64,000 nucleotides of DNA from Salticus scenicus. Taxonomy: Eukaryota > Arthropoda > Arachnida > Araneae > Salticidae. A model generated the notes under the pieces. That model was given only the letters and a program-made list of their open reading frames with translations. It ran no database searches and was not told the DNA's origin. The translations under genes were made by a program, and so were the position numbers. Of the stretch, positions 22,495 through 36,281 are shown in pieces. The stretch is taken from positions 1 to 64,000 of the forward strand of contig CAWVNO010001215.1 of assembly GCA_963930645.1 (NCBI GenBank), given 5' to 3'. Each line of letters opens with the position of its first letter. Position 1 is the first letter of the stretch.

Positions 22495-25400
22495 TTGCTT
22501 TGGAATCGACTTTTCAAAATGAGAGGGCGTAAAATTCGCCCAAAAAATTTGGCGACGATATTGAGCACATGCCTTCATAAAAGGGCTCTCCTGGCCAAAT
22601 GGTTTAACTTTGGCAGGTCCCTGCTGTTCTGTTATGAAAGTAGACTTCGTGGGGCAGATTCTGGAAGTGATTGCGATCGCAAAGCTCTATTAGTTGCTTT
22701 GGAATCGGCTTTTGAAAAAAATTCTGTGAAAATCGCAAAAATTTTGGGTATCGAAATCGGGCAAAGTCTCCATAAAAGGGCTCTCCTGGCCAAATGGTTT
22801 AACTTTGGCAGGTCCCTGCTGTTCTGTTATGAAACTAGAATATCTTTTGCAGATTCTGGAAGTGATTGCGATCGCAAAGCTCTATTAGTTGCTTTGGAAT
22901 CGACTTTTGAAAATGAGAGGGCGTAAAATTCGCCCAAAAAATTTGGCGACGATATTGAGCACATGCCTTCATAAAAGGGCTCTCCTGGCCAAATGGTTTA
23001 ACTTTGGCAGGTCCCTGCTGTTCTGTTATGAAAGTAGACTTCGTGGGGCAGATTCTGGAAGTGATTGCGATCGCAAAGCTCTATTAGTTGCTTTGGAATC
23101 GGCTTTTGAAAAAAATTCTGTGAAAATCGCAAAAATTTTGGGTATCGAAATCGGGCAAAGTCTCCATAAAAGGGCTCTCCTGGCCAAATGGTTTAACTTT
23201 GGCAGGTCCCTGCTGTTCTGTTATGAAACTAGAATATCTTTTGCAGATTCTGGAAGTGATTGCGATCGCAAAGCTCTATTAGTTGCTTTGGAATCGACTT
23301 TTGAAAATGAGAGGGCGTAAAATTCGCCCAAAAAATTTGGCGACGATATTGAGCACATGCCTTCATAAAAGGGCTCTCCTGGCCAAATGGTTTAACTTTG
23401 GCAGGTCCCTGCTGTTCTGTTATGAAAGTAGACTTCGTGGGGCAGATTCTGGAAGTGATTGCGATCGCAAAGCTCTATTAGTTGCTTTGGAATCGGCTTT
23501 TGAAAAAAATTCTGTGAAAATCGCAAAAATTTTGGGTATCGAAATCGGGCAAAGTCTCCATAAAAGGGCTCTCCTGGCCAAATGGTTTAACTTTGGCAGG
23601 TCGCTGCTGTTCTGTTATGAAACTAGAATATCTTTTGCAGATTCTGGAAGTGATTGCGATCGCAAAGCTCTATTAGTTGCTTTGGAATCGACTTTTGAAA
23701 ATGAGAGGGCGTAAAATTCGCCCAAAAAATTTGGCGACGATATTGAGCACATGCCTTCATAAAAGGGCTCTCCTGGCCAAATGGTTTAACTTTGGCAGGT
23801 CCCTGCTGTTCTGTTATGAAAGTAGACTTCGTGGGGCAGATTCTGGAAGTGATTGCGATCGCAAAGCTCCATTAGTTGCTTTGGAATCGGCTTTTGAAAA
23901 AAATTCTGTGAAAATCGCAAAAATTTTGGGTATCGAAATCGGGCAAAGTCTCCATAAAAGGGCTCTCCTGGCCAAATGGTTTAACTTTGGCAGGTCCCTG
24001 CTGTTCTGTTATGAAACTAGAATATCTTTTGCAGATTCTGGAAGTGATTGCGATCGCAAAGCTCTATTAGTTGCTTTGGAATCGACTTTTGAAAATGAGA
24101 GGGCGTAAAATTCGCCCAAAAAATTTGGCGACGATATTGAGCACATGCCTTCATAAAAGGGCTCTCCTGGCCAAATGGTTTAACTTTGGCAGGTCCCTGC
24201 TGTTCTGTTATGAAAGTAGACTTCGTGGGGCAGATTCTGGAAGTGATTGCGATCGCAAAGCTCTATTAGTTGCTTTGGAATCGGCTTTTGAAAAAAATTC
24301 TGTGAAAATCGCAAAAATTTTGGGTATCGAAATCGGGCAAAGTCTCCATAAAAGGGCTCTCCTGGCCAAATGGTTTAACTTTGGCAGGTCCCTGCTGTTC
24401 TGTTATGAAACTAGAATATCTTTTGCAGATTCTGGAAGTGATTGCGATCGCAAAGCTCTATTAGTTGCTTTGGAATCGACTTTTGAAAATGAGAGTGCGT
24501 AAAATTCGCCCAAAAAATTTGGCGACGATATTGAGCACATGCCTTCATAAAAGGGCTCTCCTGGCCAAATGGTTTAACTTTGGCAGGTCCCTGCTGTTCT
24601 GTTATGAAAGTAGACTTCGTGGGGCAGATTCTGGAAGTGATTGCGATCGCAAAGCTCTACTAGTTGCTTTGGAATCGGCTTTTGAAAAAAATTCTGTGAA
24701 AATCGCAAAAATTTTGGGTATCGAAATCGGGCAAAGTCTCCATAAAAGGGCTCTCCTGGCCAAATGGTTTAACTTTGGCAGGTCCCTGCTGTTCTGTTAT
24801 GAAACTAGAATATCTTTTGCAGATTCTGGAAGTGATTGCGATCGCAAAGCTCTATTAGTTGCTTTGGAATCGACTTTTAAAAATGAGAGGGCGTAAAATT
24901 CGCCCAAAAAATTTGGCGACGATATTGAGCACATGCCTTCATAAAAGGGCTCTCCTGGCCAAATGGTTTAACTTTGGCAGGTCCCTGCTGTTCTGTTATG
25001 AAAGTAGACTTCGTGGGGCAGATTCTGGAAGTGATTGCGATCGCAAAGCTCTATTAGTTGCTTTGGAATCGGCTTTTGAAAAAAATTCTGTGAAAATCGC
25101 AAAAATTTTGGGTATCGAAATCGGGCAAAGTCTCCATAAAAGGGCTCTCCTGGCCAAATGGTTTAACTTTGGCAGGTCCCTGCTGTTCTGTTATGAAACT
25201 AGAATATCTTTTGCAGATTCTGGAAGTGATTGCGATCGCAAAGCTCTATTAGTTGCTTTGGAATCGACTTTTGAAAATGAGAGGGCGTAAAATTCGCCCA
25301 AAAAATTTGGCGACGATATTGAGCACATGCCTTCATAAAAGGGCTCTCCTGGCCAAATGGTTTAACTTTGGCAGGTCCCTGCTGTTCTGTTATGAAAGTA

Positions 25401-26828
25401 GACTTCGTGGGGCAGATTCTGGAAGTGATTGCGATCGCAAAGCTCTACTAGTTGCTTTGGAATCGGCTTTTGAAAAAAATTCTGTGAAAATCGCAAAAAT
25501 TTTGGGTATCGAAATCGGGCAAAGTCTCCATAAAAGGGCTCTCCTGGCCAAATGGTTTAACTTTGGCAGGTCCCTGCTGTTCTGTTATGAAACTAGAATA
25601 TCTTTTGCAGATTCTGGAAGTGATTGCGATCGCAAAGCTCTGTTAGTTGCTTTGGAATCGACTTTTGAAAATGAGAGGGCGTAAAATTCGCCCAAAAAAT
25701 TTGGCGACGATATTGAGCACATGCCTTCATAAAAGGGCTCTCCTGGCCAAATGGATTAACTTTGGCAGGTCCCTGCTGTTCTGTTATGAAAGTAGACTTC
25801 GTGGGGCAGATTCTGGAAGTGATTGCGATCGCAAAGCTCTATTAGTTGCTTTGGAATCGGCTTTTGAAAAAAATTCTGTGAAAATCGCAAAAATTTTGGG
25901 TATCGAAATCGGGCAAAGTCTCCATAAAAGGGCTCTCCTGGCCAAATGGTTTAACTTTGGCAGGTCCCTGCTGTTCTGTTATGAAACTAGAATATCTTTT
26001 GCAGATTCTGGAAGTGATTGCGATCGCAAAGCTCTATTAGTTGCTTTGGAATCGACTTTTGAAAATGAGAGGGCGTAAAATTCGCCCAAAAAATTTGGCG
26101 ACGATATTGAGCACATGCCTTCATAAAAGGGCTCTCCTGGCCAAATGGTTTAACTTTGGCAGTTCCCTGCTGTTCTGTTATGAAAGTAGACTTCGTGGGG
26201 CAGATTCTGGAAGTGATTGCGATCGCAAAGCTCTACTAGTTGCTTTGGAATCGGCTTTTGAAAAAAATTCTGTGAAAATCGCAAAAATTTTGGGTATCGA
26301 AATCGGGCAAAGTCTCCATATAAGGGCTCTCCTGGCCAAATGGTTTAACTTTGGCAGGTCCCTGCTGTTCTGTTATGAAACTAGAATATCTTTTGCAGAT
26401 TCTGGAAGTGATTGCGATCGCAAAGCTCTATTAGTTGCTTTGGAATCGACTTTTGAAAATGAGAGGGCGTAAAATTCGCCCAAAAAATTTGGCGACGATA
26501 TTGAGCACATGCCTTCATAAAAGGGCTCTCCTGGCCAAATGGTTTAACTTTGGCAGGTCCCTGCTGTTCTGTTATGAAAGTAGACTTCGTGGGGCAGATT
26601 CTGGAAGTGATTGCGATCGCAAAGCTCTACTAGTTGCTTTGGAATCGGCTTTTGAAAAAAATTCTGTGAAAATCGCAAAAATTTTGGGTATCGAAATCGG
26701 GCAAAGTCTCCATAAAAGGGCTCTCCTGGCCAAATGGTTTAACTTTGGCAGGTCCCTGCTGTTCTGTTATGAAACTAGAATATCATTTGCAGATTCTGGA
26801 AGTGATTGCGATCGCAAAGCTCTATTAG

Positions 26829-27222
26829 TTGCTTTGGAATCGACTTTTGAAAATGAGAGGGCGTAAAATTCGCCCAAAAAATTTGGCGACGATATTGAGC
26901 ACATGCCTTCATAAAAGGGCTCTCCTGGCCAAATGATTTAACTTTGGCAGGTCCCTGCTGTTCTGTTATGAAAGTAGACTTCGTGGGGCAGATTCTGGAA
27001 GTGATTGCGATCGCAAAGCTCTATTAGTTGCTTTGGAATCGGCTTTTGAAAAAAATTCTGTGAAAATCGCAAAAATTTTGGGTATCGAAATCGGGCAAAG
27101 TCTCCATAAAAGGGCTCTCCTGGCCAAATGGTTTAACTTTGGCAGGTCCCTGCTGTTCTGTTATGAAACTAGAATATCTTTTGCAGATTCTGGAAGTGAT
27201 TGCGATCGCAAAGCTCTATTAG
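26829..27222 (+). repeat. 394-bp unit with stop codon in the repeat frame
   Basis: aaatgg becomes aaatga at 26931-26936, turning the Trp codon of S1 into TGA. Length is normal. Not seen in any other unit. Confidence 0.9.
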
Positions 27223-29980
27223 TTGCTTTGGAATCGACTTTTGAAAATGAGAGGGCGTAAAATTCGCCCAAAAAATTTGGCGACGATATTGAGCACATGC
27301 CTTCATAAAAGGGCTCTCCTGGCCAAATGGTTTAACTTTGGCAGGTCCCTGCTGTTCTGTTATGAAAGTAGACTTCGTGGGGCAGATTCTGGAAGTGATT
27401 GCGATCGCAAAGCTCTACTAGTTGCTTTGGAATCGGCTTTTGAAAAAAATTCTGTGAAAATCGCAAAAATTTTGGGTATCGAAATCGGGCAAAGTCTCCA
27501 TAAAAGGGCTCTCCTGGCCAAATGGTTTAACTTTGGCAGGTCCCTGCTGTTCTGTTATGAAACTAGAATATCTTTTGCAGATTCTGGAAGTGATTGCGAT
27601 CGCAAAGCTCTATTAGTTGCTTTGGAATCGACTTTTGAAAATGAGAGGGCGTAAAATTCGCCCAAAAAATTTGGCGACGATATTGAGCACATGCCTTCAT
27701 AAAAGGGCTCTCCTGGCCAAATGGTTTAACTTTGGCAGGTCCCTGCTGTTCTGTTATGAAAGTAGACTTCGTGGGGCAGATTCTGGAAGTGATTGCGATC
27801 GCAAAGCTCTATTAGTTGCTTTGGAATCGGCTTTTGAAAAAAATTCTGTGAAAATCGCAAAAATTTTGGGTATCGAAATCGGGCAAAGTCTCCATAAAAG
27901 GGCTCTCCTGGCCAAATGGTTTAACTTTGGCAGGTCCCTGCTGTTCTGTTATGAAACTAGAATATCTTTTGCAGATTCTGGAAGTGATTGCGATCGCAAA
28001 GCTCTATTAGTTGCTTTGGAATCGACTTTTGAAAATGAGAGGGCGTAAAATTCGCCCAAAAAATTTGGCGACGATATTGAGCACATGCCTTCATAAAAGG
28101 GCTCTCCTGGCCAAATGGTTTAACTTTGGCAGGTCCCTGCTGTTCTGTTATGAAAGTAGACTTCGTGGGGCAGATTCTGGAAGTGATTGCGATCGCAAAG
28201 CTCTATTAGTTGCTTTGGAATCGGCTTTTGAAAAAAATTCTGTGAAAATCGCAAAAATTTTGGGTATCGAAATCGGGCAAAGTCTCCATAAAAGGGCTCT
28301 CCTGGCCAAATGGTTTAACTTTGGCAGGTCCCTGCTGTTCTGTTATGAAACTAGAATATCTTTTGCAGATTCTGGAAGTGATTGCGATCGCAAAGCTCTA
28401 TTAGTTGCTTTGGAATCGACTTTTGAAAATGAGAGGGCGTAAAATTCGCCCAAAAAATTTGGCGACGATATTGAGCACATGCCTTCATAAAAGGGCTCTC
28501 CTGGCCAAATGGTTTAACTTTGGCAGGTCCCTGCTGTTCTGTTATGAAAGTAGACTTCGTGGGGCAGATTCTGGAAGTGATTGCGATCGCAAAGCTCTAC
28601 TAGTTGCTTTGGAATCGGCTTTTGAAAAAAATTCTGTGAAAATCGCAAAAATTTTGGGTATCGAAATCGGGCAAAGTCTCCATAAAAGGGCTCTCCTGGC
28701 CAAATGGTTTAACTTTGGCAGGTCCCTGCTGTTCTGTTATGAAACTAGAATATCTTTTGCAGATTCTGGAAGTGATTGCGATCGCAAAGCTCTATTAGTT
28801 GCTTTGGAATCGACTTTTGAAAATGAGAGGGCGTAAAATTCGCCCAAAAAAGTTGGCGACGATATTGAGCACATGCCTTCATAAAAGGGCTCTCCTGGCC
28901 AAATGGTTTAACTTTGGCAGGTCCCTGCTGTTCTGTTATGAAAGTAGACTTCGTGGGGCAGATTCTGGAAGTGATTGCGATCGCAAAGCTCTATTAGTTG
29001 CTTTGGAATCGGCTTTTGAAAAAAATTCTGTGAAAATCGCAAAAATTTTGGGTATCGAAATCGGGCAAAGTCTCCATAAAAGGGCTCTCCTGGCCAAATG
29101 GTTTAACTTTGGCAGATCCCTGCTGTTCTGTTATGAAACTAGAATATCTTTTGCAGATTCTGGAAGTGATTGCGATCGCAAAGCTCTATTAGTTGCTTTG
29201 GAATCGACTTTTGAAAATGAGAGGGCGTAAAATTCGCCCAAAAAATTTGGCGACGATATTGAGCACATGCCTTCATAAAAGGGCTCTCCTGGCCAAATGG
29301 TTTAACTTTGGCAGGTCCCTGCTGTTCTGTTATGAAAGTAGACTTCGTGGGGCAGATTCTGGAAGTGATTGCGATCGCAAAGCTCTATTAGTTGCTTTGG
29401 AATCGGCTTTTGAAAAAAATTCTGTGAAAATCGCAAAAATTTTGGGTATCGAAATCGGGCAAAGTCTCCATAAAAGGGCTCTCCTGGCCAAATGGTTTAA
29501 CTTTGGCAGGTCCCTGCTGTTCTGTTATGAAACTAGAATATCTTTTGCAGATTCTGGAAGTGATTGCGATCGCAAAGCTCTATTAGTTGCTTTGGAATCG
29601 ACTTTTGAAAATGAGAGGGCGTAAAATTCGCCCAAAAAATTTGGCGACGATATTGAGCACATGCCTTCATAAAAAGGCTCTCCTGGCCAAATGGTTTAAC
29701 TTTGGCAGGTCCCTGCTGTTCTGTTATGAAAGTAGACTTCGTGGGGCAGATTCTGGAAGTGATTGCGATCGCAAAGCTCTACTAGTTGCTTTGGAATCGG
29801 CTTTTGAAAAAAATTCTGTGAAAATCGCAAAAATTTTGGGTATCGAAATCGGGCAAAGTCTCCATAAAAGGGCTCTCCTGGCCAAATGGTTTAACTTTGG
29901 CAGGTCCCTGCTGTTCTGTTATGAAACTAGAATATCTTTTGCAGATTCTGGAAGTGATTGCGATCGCAAAGCTCTATTAG

Positions 29981-32343
29981 TTGCTTTGGAATCGACTTTT
30001 GAAAATGAGAGGGCGTAAAACTCGCCCAAAAAATTTGGCGACGATATTGAGCACATGCCTTCATAAAAGGGCTCTCCTGGCCAAATGGATTAACTTTGGC
30101 AGGTCCCTGCTGTTCTGTTATGAAAGTAGACTTCGTGGGGCAGATTCTGGAAGTGATTGCGATCGCAAAGCTCTATTAGTTGCTTTGGAATCGGCTTTTG
30201 AAAAAAATTCTGTGAAAATCGCAAAAATTTTGGGTATCGAAATCGGGCAAAGTCTCCATAAAAGGGCTCTCCTGGCCAAATGGTTTAACTTTGGCAGGTC
30301 CCTGCTGTTCTGTTATGAAACTAGAATATCTTTTGCAGATTCTGGAAGTGATTGCGATCGCAAAGCTCTATTAGTTGCTTTGGAATCGACTTTTGAAAAT
30401 GAGAGGGCGTAAAATTCGCCCAAAAAATTTGGCGACGATATTGAGGACATGCCTTCATAAAAGGGCTCTCCTGGCCAAATGGTTTAACTTTGGCAGGTCC
30501 CTGCAGTTCTGTTATGAAAGTAGACTTCGTGGGGCAGATTCTGGAAGTGATTGCGATCGCAAAGCTCTACTAGTTGCTTTGGAATCGGCTTTTGAAAAAA
30601 ATTCTGTGAAAATCGCAAAAATTTTGGGTATCGAAATCGGGCAAAGTCTCCATAAAAGGGCTCTCCTGGCCAAATGGTTTAACTTTGGCAGGTCCCTGCT
30701 GTTCTGTTATGAAACTAGAATATCTTTTGCAGATTCTGGAAGTGATTGCGATCGCAAAGCTCTATTAGTTGCTTTGGAATCGACTTTTGAAAATGAGAGG
30801 GCGTAAAATTCGCCCAAAAAATTTGGCGACGATATTGAGCACATGCCTTCATAAAAGGGCTCTCCTGGCCAAATGGTTTAACTTTGGCAGGTCCCTGCTG
30901 TTCTGTTATGAAAGTAGACTTCGTGGGGCAGATTCTGGAAGTGATTGCGATCGCAAAGCTCTATTAGTTGCTTTGGAATCGGCTTTTGAAAAAAATTCTG
31001 TGAAAATCGCAAAAATTTTGGGTATCGAAATCGGGCAAAGTCTCCATAAAAGGGCTCTCCTGGCCAAATGGTTTAACTTTGGCAGGTCCCTGCTGTTCTG
31101 TTATGAAACTAGAATATCTTTTGCAGATTCTGGAAGTGATTGCGATCGCAAAGCTCTATTAGTTGCTTTGGAATCGACTTTTGAAAATGAGAGGGCGTAA
31201 AACTCGCCCAAAAAATTTGGCGACGATATTGAGCACATGCCTTCATAAAAGGGCTCTCCTGGCCAAATGGATTAACTTTGGCAGGTCCCTGCTGTTCTGT
31301 TATGAAAGTAGACTTCGTGGGGCAGATTCTGGAAGTGATTGCGATCGCAAAGCTCTATTAGTTGCTTTGGAATCGGCTTTTGAAAAAAATTCTGTGAAAA
31401 TCGCAAAAATTTTGGGTATCGAAATCGGGCAAAGTCTCCATAAAAGGGCTCTCCTGGCCAAATGGTTTAACTTTGGCAGGTCCCTGCTGTTCTGTTATGA
31501 AACTAGAATATCTTTTGCAGATTCTGGAAGTGATTGCGATCGCAAAGCTCTATTAGTTGCTTTGGAATCGACTTTTGAAAATGAGAGGGCGTAAAATTCG
31601 CCCAAAAAATTTGGCGACGATACTGAGCACATGCCTTCATAAAAGGGCTCTCCTGGCCAAATGGTTTAACTTTGGCAGGTCCCTGCTGTTCTGTTATGAA
31701 AGTAGACTTCGTGGGGCAGATTCTGGAAGTGATTGCGATCGCAAAGCTCTACAAGTTGCTTTGGAATCGGCTTTTGAAAAAAATTCTGTGAAAATCGCAA
31801 AAATTTTGGGTATCGAAATCGGGCAAAGTCTCCATAAAAGGGCTCTACTGGCCAAATGGTTTAACTTTGGCAGGTCCCTGCTGTTCTGTTATGAAACTAG
31901 AATATCTTTTGCAGATTCTGGAAGTGATTGCGATCGCAAAGCTCTATTAGTTGCTTTGGAATCGACTTTTGAAAATGAGAGGGCGTAAAATTCGCCCAAA
32001 AAATTTGGCGACGATATTGAGCACATGCCTTCATAAAAGGGCTCTCCTGGCCAAATGGTTTAACTTTGGCAGGTCCCTGCTGTTCTGTTATGAAAGTAGA
32101 CTTCGTGGGGCAGATTCTGGAAGTGATTGCGATCGCAAAGCTCTAATAGTTGCTTTGGAATCGGCTTTTAAAAAAATTCTGTGAAAATCGCAAAAATTTT
32201 GGGTATCGAAATCGGGCAAAGTCTCCATAAAAGGGCTCTCCTGGCCAAATGGTTTAACTTTGGCAGGTCCCTGCTGTTCTGTTATGAAACTAGAATATCT
32301 TTTGCAGATTCTGGAAGTGATTGCGATCGCAAAGCTCTATTAG
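29981..32343. repeat. 1182-bp (three-unit) duplication
   Basis: Units 29981 and 31163 share aactcgcc and ggattaac and are exactly three units apart. The second units of the two triplets (30375 and 31557) already differ by private substitutions: gaggacatg and gcagttc in one, tactgagc and ctacaag in the other. Confidence 0.82.
31951..32343 (+). repeat. Type-I unit
   Basis: Follows unit 31557, which carries ctactgg, the same neighbour allele as before 16977 and in most type-II units. Confidence 0.95.
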
Positions 32344-33131
32344 TTGCTTTGGAATCGACTTTTGAAAATGAGAGGGCGTAAAATTCGCCCAAAAAATTTG
32401 GCGACGATATTGAGCACATGCCTTCATAAAAGGGCTCTCCTGGCCAAATGGTTTAACTTTGGCAGGTCCCTGCTGTTCTGTTATGAAAGTAGACTTCGTG
32501 GGGCAGATTCTGGAAGTGATTGCGATCGCAAAGCTCTATTAGTTGCTTTGGAATCGGCTTTTGAAAAAAATTCTGTGAAAATCGCAAAAATTTTGGGTAT
32601 CGAAATCGGGCAAAGTCTCCATAAAAGGGCTCTCCTGGCCAAATGGTTTAACTTTGGCAGGTCCCTGCTGTTCTGTTATGAAACTAGAATATCTTTTGCA
32701 GATTCTGGAAGTGATTGCGATCGCAAAGCTCTATTAGTTGCTTTGGAATCGACTTTTGAAAATGAGAGGGCGTAAAATTCGCCCAAAAAATTTGGCGACG
32801 ATATTGAGCACATGCCTTCATAAAAGGGCTCTCCTGGCCAAATGGTTTAACTTTGGCAGGTCCCTGCTGTTCTGTTATGAAAGTAGACTTCGTGGGGCAG
32901 ATTCTGGAAGTGATTGCGATCGCAAAGCTCTATTAGTTGCTTTGGAATCGGCTTTTGAAAAAAATTCTGTGAAAATCGCAAAAATTTTGGGTATCGAAAT
33001 CGGGCAAAGTCTCCATAAAAGGGCTCTCCTGGCCAAATGGTTTAACTTTGGCAGGTCCCTGCTGTTCTGTTATGAAACTAGAATATCTTTTGCAGATTCT
33101 GGAAGTGATTGCGATCGCAAAGCTCTATTAG

Positions 33132-33524
33132 TTGCTTTGGAATCGACTTTTGAAAATGAGAGGGCGTAAAATTCGCCCAAAAAATTTGGCGACGATATTG
33201 AGCACATGCCTTCATAAAAGGGCTCTCCTGGCCAAATGGTTTAACTTTGGCAGGTCCCTGCGGTCTGTTATGAAAGTAGACTTCGTGGGGCAGATTCTGG
33301 AAGTTATTGCGATCGCAAAGCTCTACTAGTTGCTTTGGAATCGGCTTTTGAAAAAAATTCTGTGAAAATCGCAAAAATTTTGGGTATCGAAATCGGGCAA
33401 AGTCTCCATAAAAGGGCTCTACTGGCCAAATGGTTTAACTTTGGCAGGTCCCTGCTGTTCTGTTATGAAACTAGAATATCTTTTGCAGATTCTGGAAGTG
33501 ATTGCGATCGCAAAGCTCTATTAG
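33132..33524 (+). repeat. Type-II unit (393 bp; cggtctg in S1)
   Basis: S1 reads ctgcggtctg in place of ctgctgttctg at 33258-33267, a 1-bp loss plus a substitution. It shortens the spacer of the promoter-like element from 17 to 16 bp and shifts the open frame. This copy alone has gaagttattg in S2 (33301), and has ctactgg in its second S1 (33419). Confidence 0.95.
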
Positions 33525-33917
33525 TTGCTTTGGAATCGACTTTTGAAAATGAGAGGGCGTAAAATTCGCCCAAAAAATTTGGCGACGATATTGAGCACAT
33601 GCCTTCATAAAAGGGCTCTCCTGGCCAAATGGTTTAACTTTGGCAGGTCCCTGCTGTTCTGTTATGAAAGTAGACTTCGTGGGGCAGATTCTGGAAGTGA
33701 TTGCGATCGCAAAGCTCTAATAGTTGCTTTGGAATCGGCTTTTAAAAAAATTCTGTGAAAATCGCAAAAATTTTGGGTATCGAAATCGGGCAAAGTCTCC
33801 ATAAAAGGGCTCTCCTGGCCAAATGGTTTAACTTTGGCAGGTCCCTGCTGTTCTGTTATGAAACTAGAATATCTTTTGCAGATTCTGGAAGTGATTGCGA
33901 TCGCAAAGCTCTATTAG
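33525..33917 (+). repeat. Type-I unit paired with type-II 33132
   Basis: Hotspot A at 33720 and the V2A G deletion. First of four type-II/type-I pairs. Confidence 0.95.
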
Positions 33918-35099
33918 TTGCTTTGGAATCGACTTTTGAAAATGAGAGGGCGTAAAATTCGCCCAAAAAATTTGGCGACGATATTGAGCACATGCCTTCA
34001 TAAAAGGGCTCTCCTGGCCAAATGGTTTAACTTTGGCAGGTCCCTGCTGTTCTGTTATGAAAGTAGACTTCGTGGGGCAGATTCTGGAAGTGATTGCGAT
34101 CGCAAAGCTCTATTAGTTGCTTTGGAATCGGCTTTTGAAAAAAATTCTGTGAAAATCGCAAAAATTTTGGGTATCGAAATCGGGCAAAGTCTCCATAAAA
34201 GGGCTCTCCTGGCCAAATGGTTTAACTTTGGCAGGTCCCTGCTGTTCTGTTATGAAACTAGAATATCTTTTGCAGATTCTGGAAGTGATTGCGATCGCAA
34301 AGCTCTATTAGTTGCTTTGGAATCGACTTTTGAAAATGAGAGGGCGTAAAATTCGCCCAAAAAATTTGGCGACGATATTGAGCACATGCCTTCATAAAAG
34401 GGCTCTCCTGGCCAAATGGTTTAACTTTGGCAGGTCCCTGCTGTTCTGTTATGAAAGTAGACTTCGTGGGGCAGATTCTGGAAGTGATTGCGATCGCAAA
34501 GCTCTATTAGTTGCTTTGGAATCGGCTTTTGAAAAAAATTCTGTGAAAATCGCAAAAATTTTGGGTATCGAAATCGGGCAAAGTCTCCATAAAAGGGCTC
34601 TCCTGGCCAAATGGTTTAACTTTGGCAGGTCCCTGCTGTTCTGTTATGAAACTAGAATATCTTTTGCAGATTCTGGAAGTGATTGCGATCGCAAAGCTCT
34701 ATTAGTTGCTTTGGAATCGACTTTTGAAAATGAGAGGGCGTAAAATTCGCCCAAAAAATTTGGCGACGATATTGAGCACATGCCTTCATAAAAGGGCTCT
34801 CCTGGCCAAATGGTTTAACTTTGGCAGGTCCCTGCTGTTCTGTTATGAAAGTAGACTTCGTGGGGCAGATTCTGGAAGTGATTGCGATCGCAAAGCTCTA
34901 CTAGTTGCTTTGGAATCGGCTTTTGAAAAAAATTCTGTGAAAATCGCAAAAATTTTGGGTATCGAAATCGGGCAAAGTCTCCATAAAAGGGCTCTCCTGG
35001 CCAAATGGTTTAACTTTGGCAGGTCCCTGCTGTTCTGTTATGAAACTAGAATATCTTTTGCAGATTCTGGAAGTGATTGCGATCGCAAAGCTCTATTAG

Positions 35100-35493
35100 T
35101 TGCTTTGGAATCGACTTTTGAAAATGAGAGGGCGTAAAATTCGCCCAAAAAATTTGGCGACGATATTGAGCACATGCCTTCATAAAAGGGCTCTCCTGGC
35201 CAAATGGTTTAACTTTGGCAGGTCCCTGCTGTTCTGTTATGAAAGTAGACTTCGTGGGGCAGATTCTTGAAGTGATTGCGATCGCAAAGCTCTATTAGTT
35301 GCTTTGGAATCGGCTTTTGAAAAAAATTCTGTGAAAATCGCAAAAATTTTGGGTATCGAAATCGGGCAAAGTCTCCATAAAAGGGCTCTCCTGGCCAAAT
35401 GGTTTAACTTTGGCAGGTCCCTGCTGTTCTGTTATGAAACTAGAATATCTTTTGCAGATTCTGGAAGTGATTGCGATCGCAAAGCTCTATTAG
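35100..35493 (+). repeat. 394-bp unit with stop codon in the repeat frame
   Basis: tctgga becomes tcttga at 35265-35270 in S2, creating TGA. Length is normal and HIP1 is intact. Private to this unit. Confidence 0.9.
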
Positions 35494-36281
35494 TTGCTTT
35501 GGAATCGACTTTTGAAAATGAGAGGGCGTAAAATTCGCCCAAAAAATTTGGCGACGATATTGAGCACATGCCTTCATAAAAGGGCTCTCCTGGCCAAATG
35601 GTTTAACTTTGGCAGGTCCCTGCTGTTCTGTTATGAAAGTAGACTTCGTGGGGCAGATTCTGGAAGTGATTGCGATCGCAAAGCTCTACTAGTTGCTTTG
35701 GAATCGGCTTTTGAAAAAAATTCTGTGAAAATCGCAAAAATTTTGGGTATCGAAATCGGGCAAAGTCTCCATAAAAGGGCTCTCCTGGCCAAATGGTTTA
35801 ACTTTGGCAGGTCCCTGCTGTTCTGTTATGAAACTAGAATATCTTTTGCAGATTCTGGAAGTGATTGCGATCGCAAAGCTCTATTAGTTGCTTTGGAATC
35901 GACTTTTGAAAATGAGAGGGCGTAAAATTCGCCCAAAAAATTTGGCGACGATATTGAGCACATGCCTTCATAAAAGGGCTCTCCTGGCCAAATGGTTTAA
36001 CTTTGGCAGGTCCCTGCTGTTCTGTTATGAAAGTAGACTTCGTGGGGCAGATTCTGGAAGTGATTGCGATCGCAAAGCTCTATTAGTTGCTTTGGAATCG
36101 GCTTTTGAAAAAAATTCTGTGAAAATCGCAAAAATTTTGGGTATCGAAATCGGGCAAAGTCTCCATAAAAGGGCTCTCCTGGCCAAATGGTTTAACTTTG
36201 GCAGGTCCCTGCTGTTCTGTTATGAAACTAGAATATCTTTTGCAGATTCTGGAAGTGATTGCGATCGCAAAGCTCTATTAG

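Larger units (their letters stand above)
1..25995. repeat. Long-segment copy 1 (matches 42930-64000)
   Basis: Shares an ordered series of rare variants with copy 2. Examples, copy 1 then copy 2: atttcg plus ggaaatg (unit 831/43760); ttccgg plus gcgaacgc (2013/44942); ttagcg (2801/45730); type-I unit (3195/46124); gaggttg (7328/46911); 589-bp unit (10086/48881); ctccagg (12251/51046); agtttcc (12645/51440); gggcagtc (15403/53016); acttgcc with ttctcg (15795/54982); gaattcggg (18552/57345); caaacctc (19734/58527); gacggt (20127/58920); gtgagg (20326/59119); ggcatcg (22101/60106); ctccatt (23677/61682); tttaaaaatgag (24465/62470); ggattaac (25647/63652). Copy 1 is longer because it keeps extra unit duplications at 2801-7328, 7328-8903, 12645-15403 and 21114-22100. 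Confidence 0.93.
25996..33131. repeat. Ordinary array between the two long copies
   Basis: Eighteen consecutive units, nearly all 394 bp. The exception is type-I unit 31951. Private substitutions include cagttcc (26161), catataag (26319), tatcatttg (26783), a stop-creating change (26936), aaaagttgg (28849) and gcagatcc (29113). No gene, RNA or mobile element is visible beyond the repeat. Confidence 0.9.

Noticed and set aside
33078..33374. Minus-strand 98-codon frames (33078, 36228, 38983, 40951, 42525)
   Set aside because: They exist only where the type-II 1-bp deletion fuses two minus-strand frames of the repeat. No ribosome binding site or recognisable domain, and absent from normal units.
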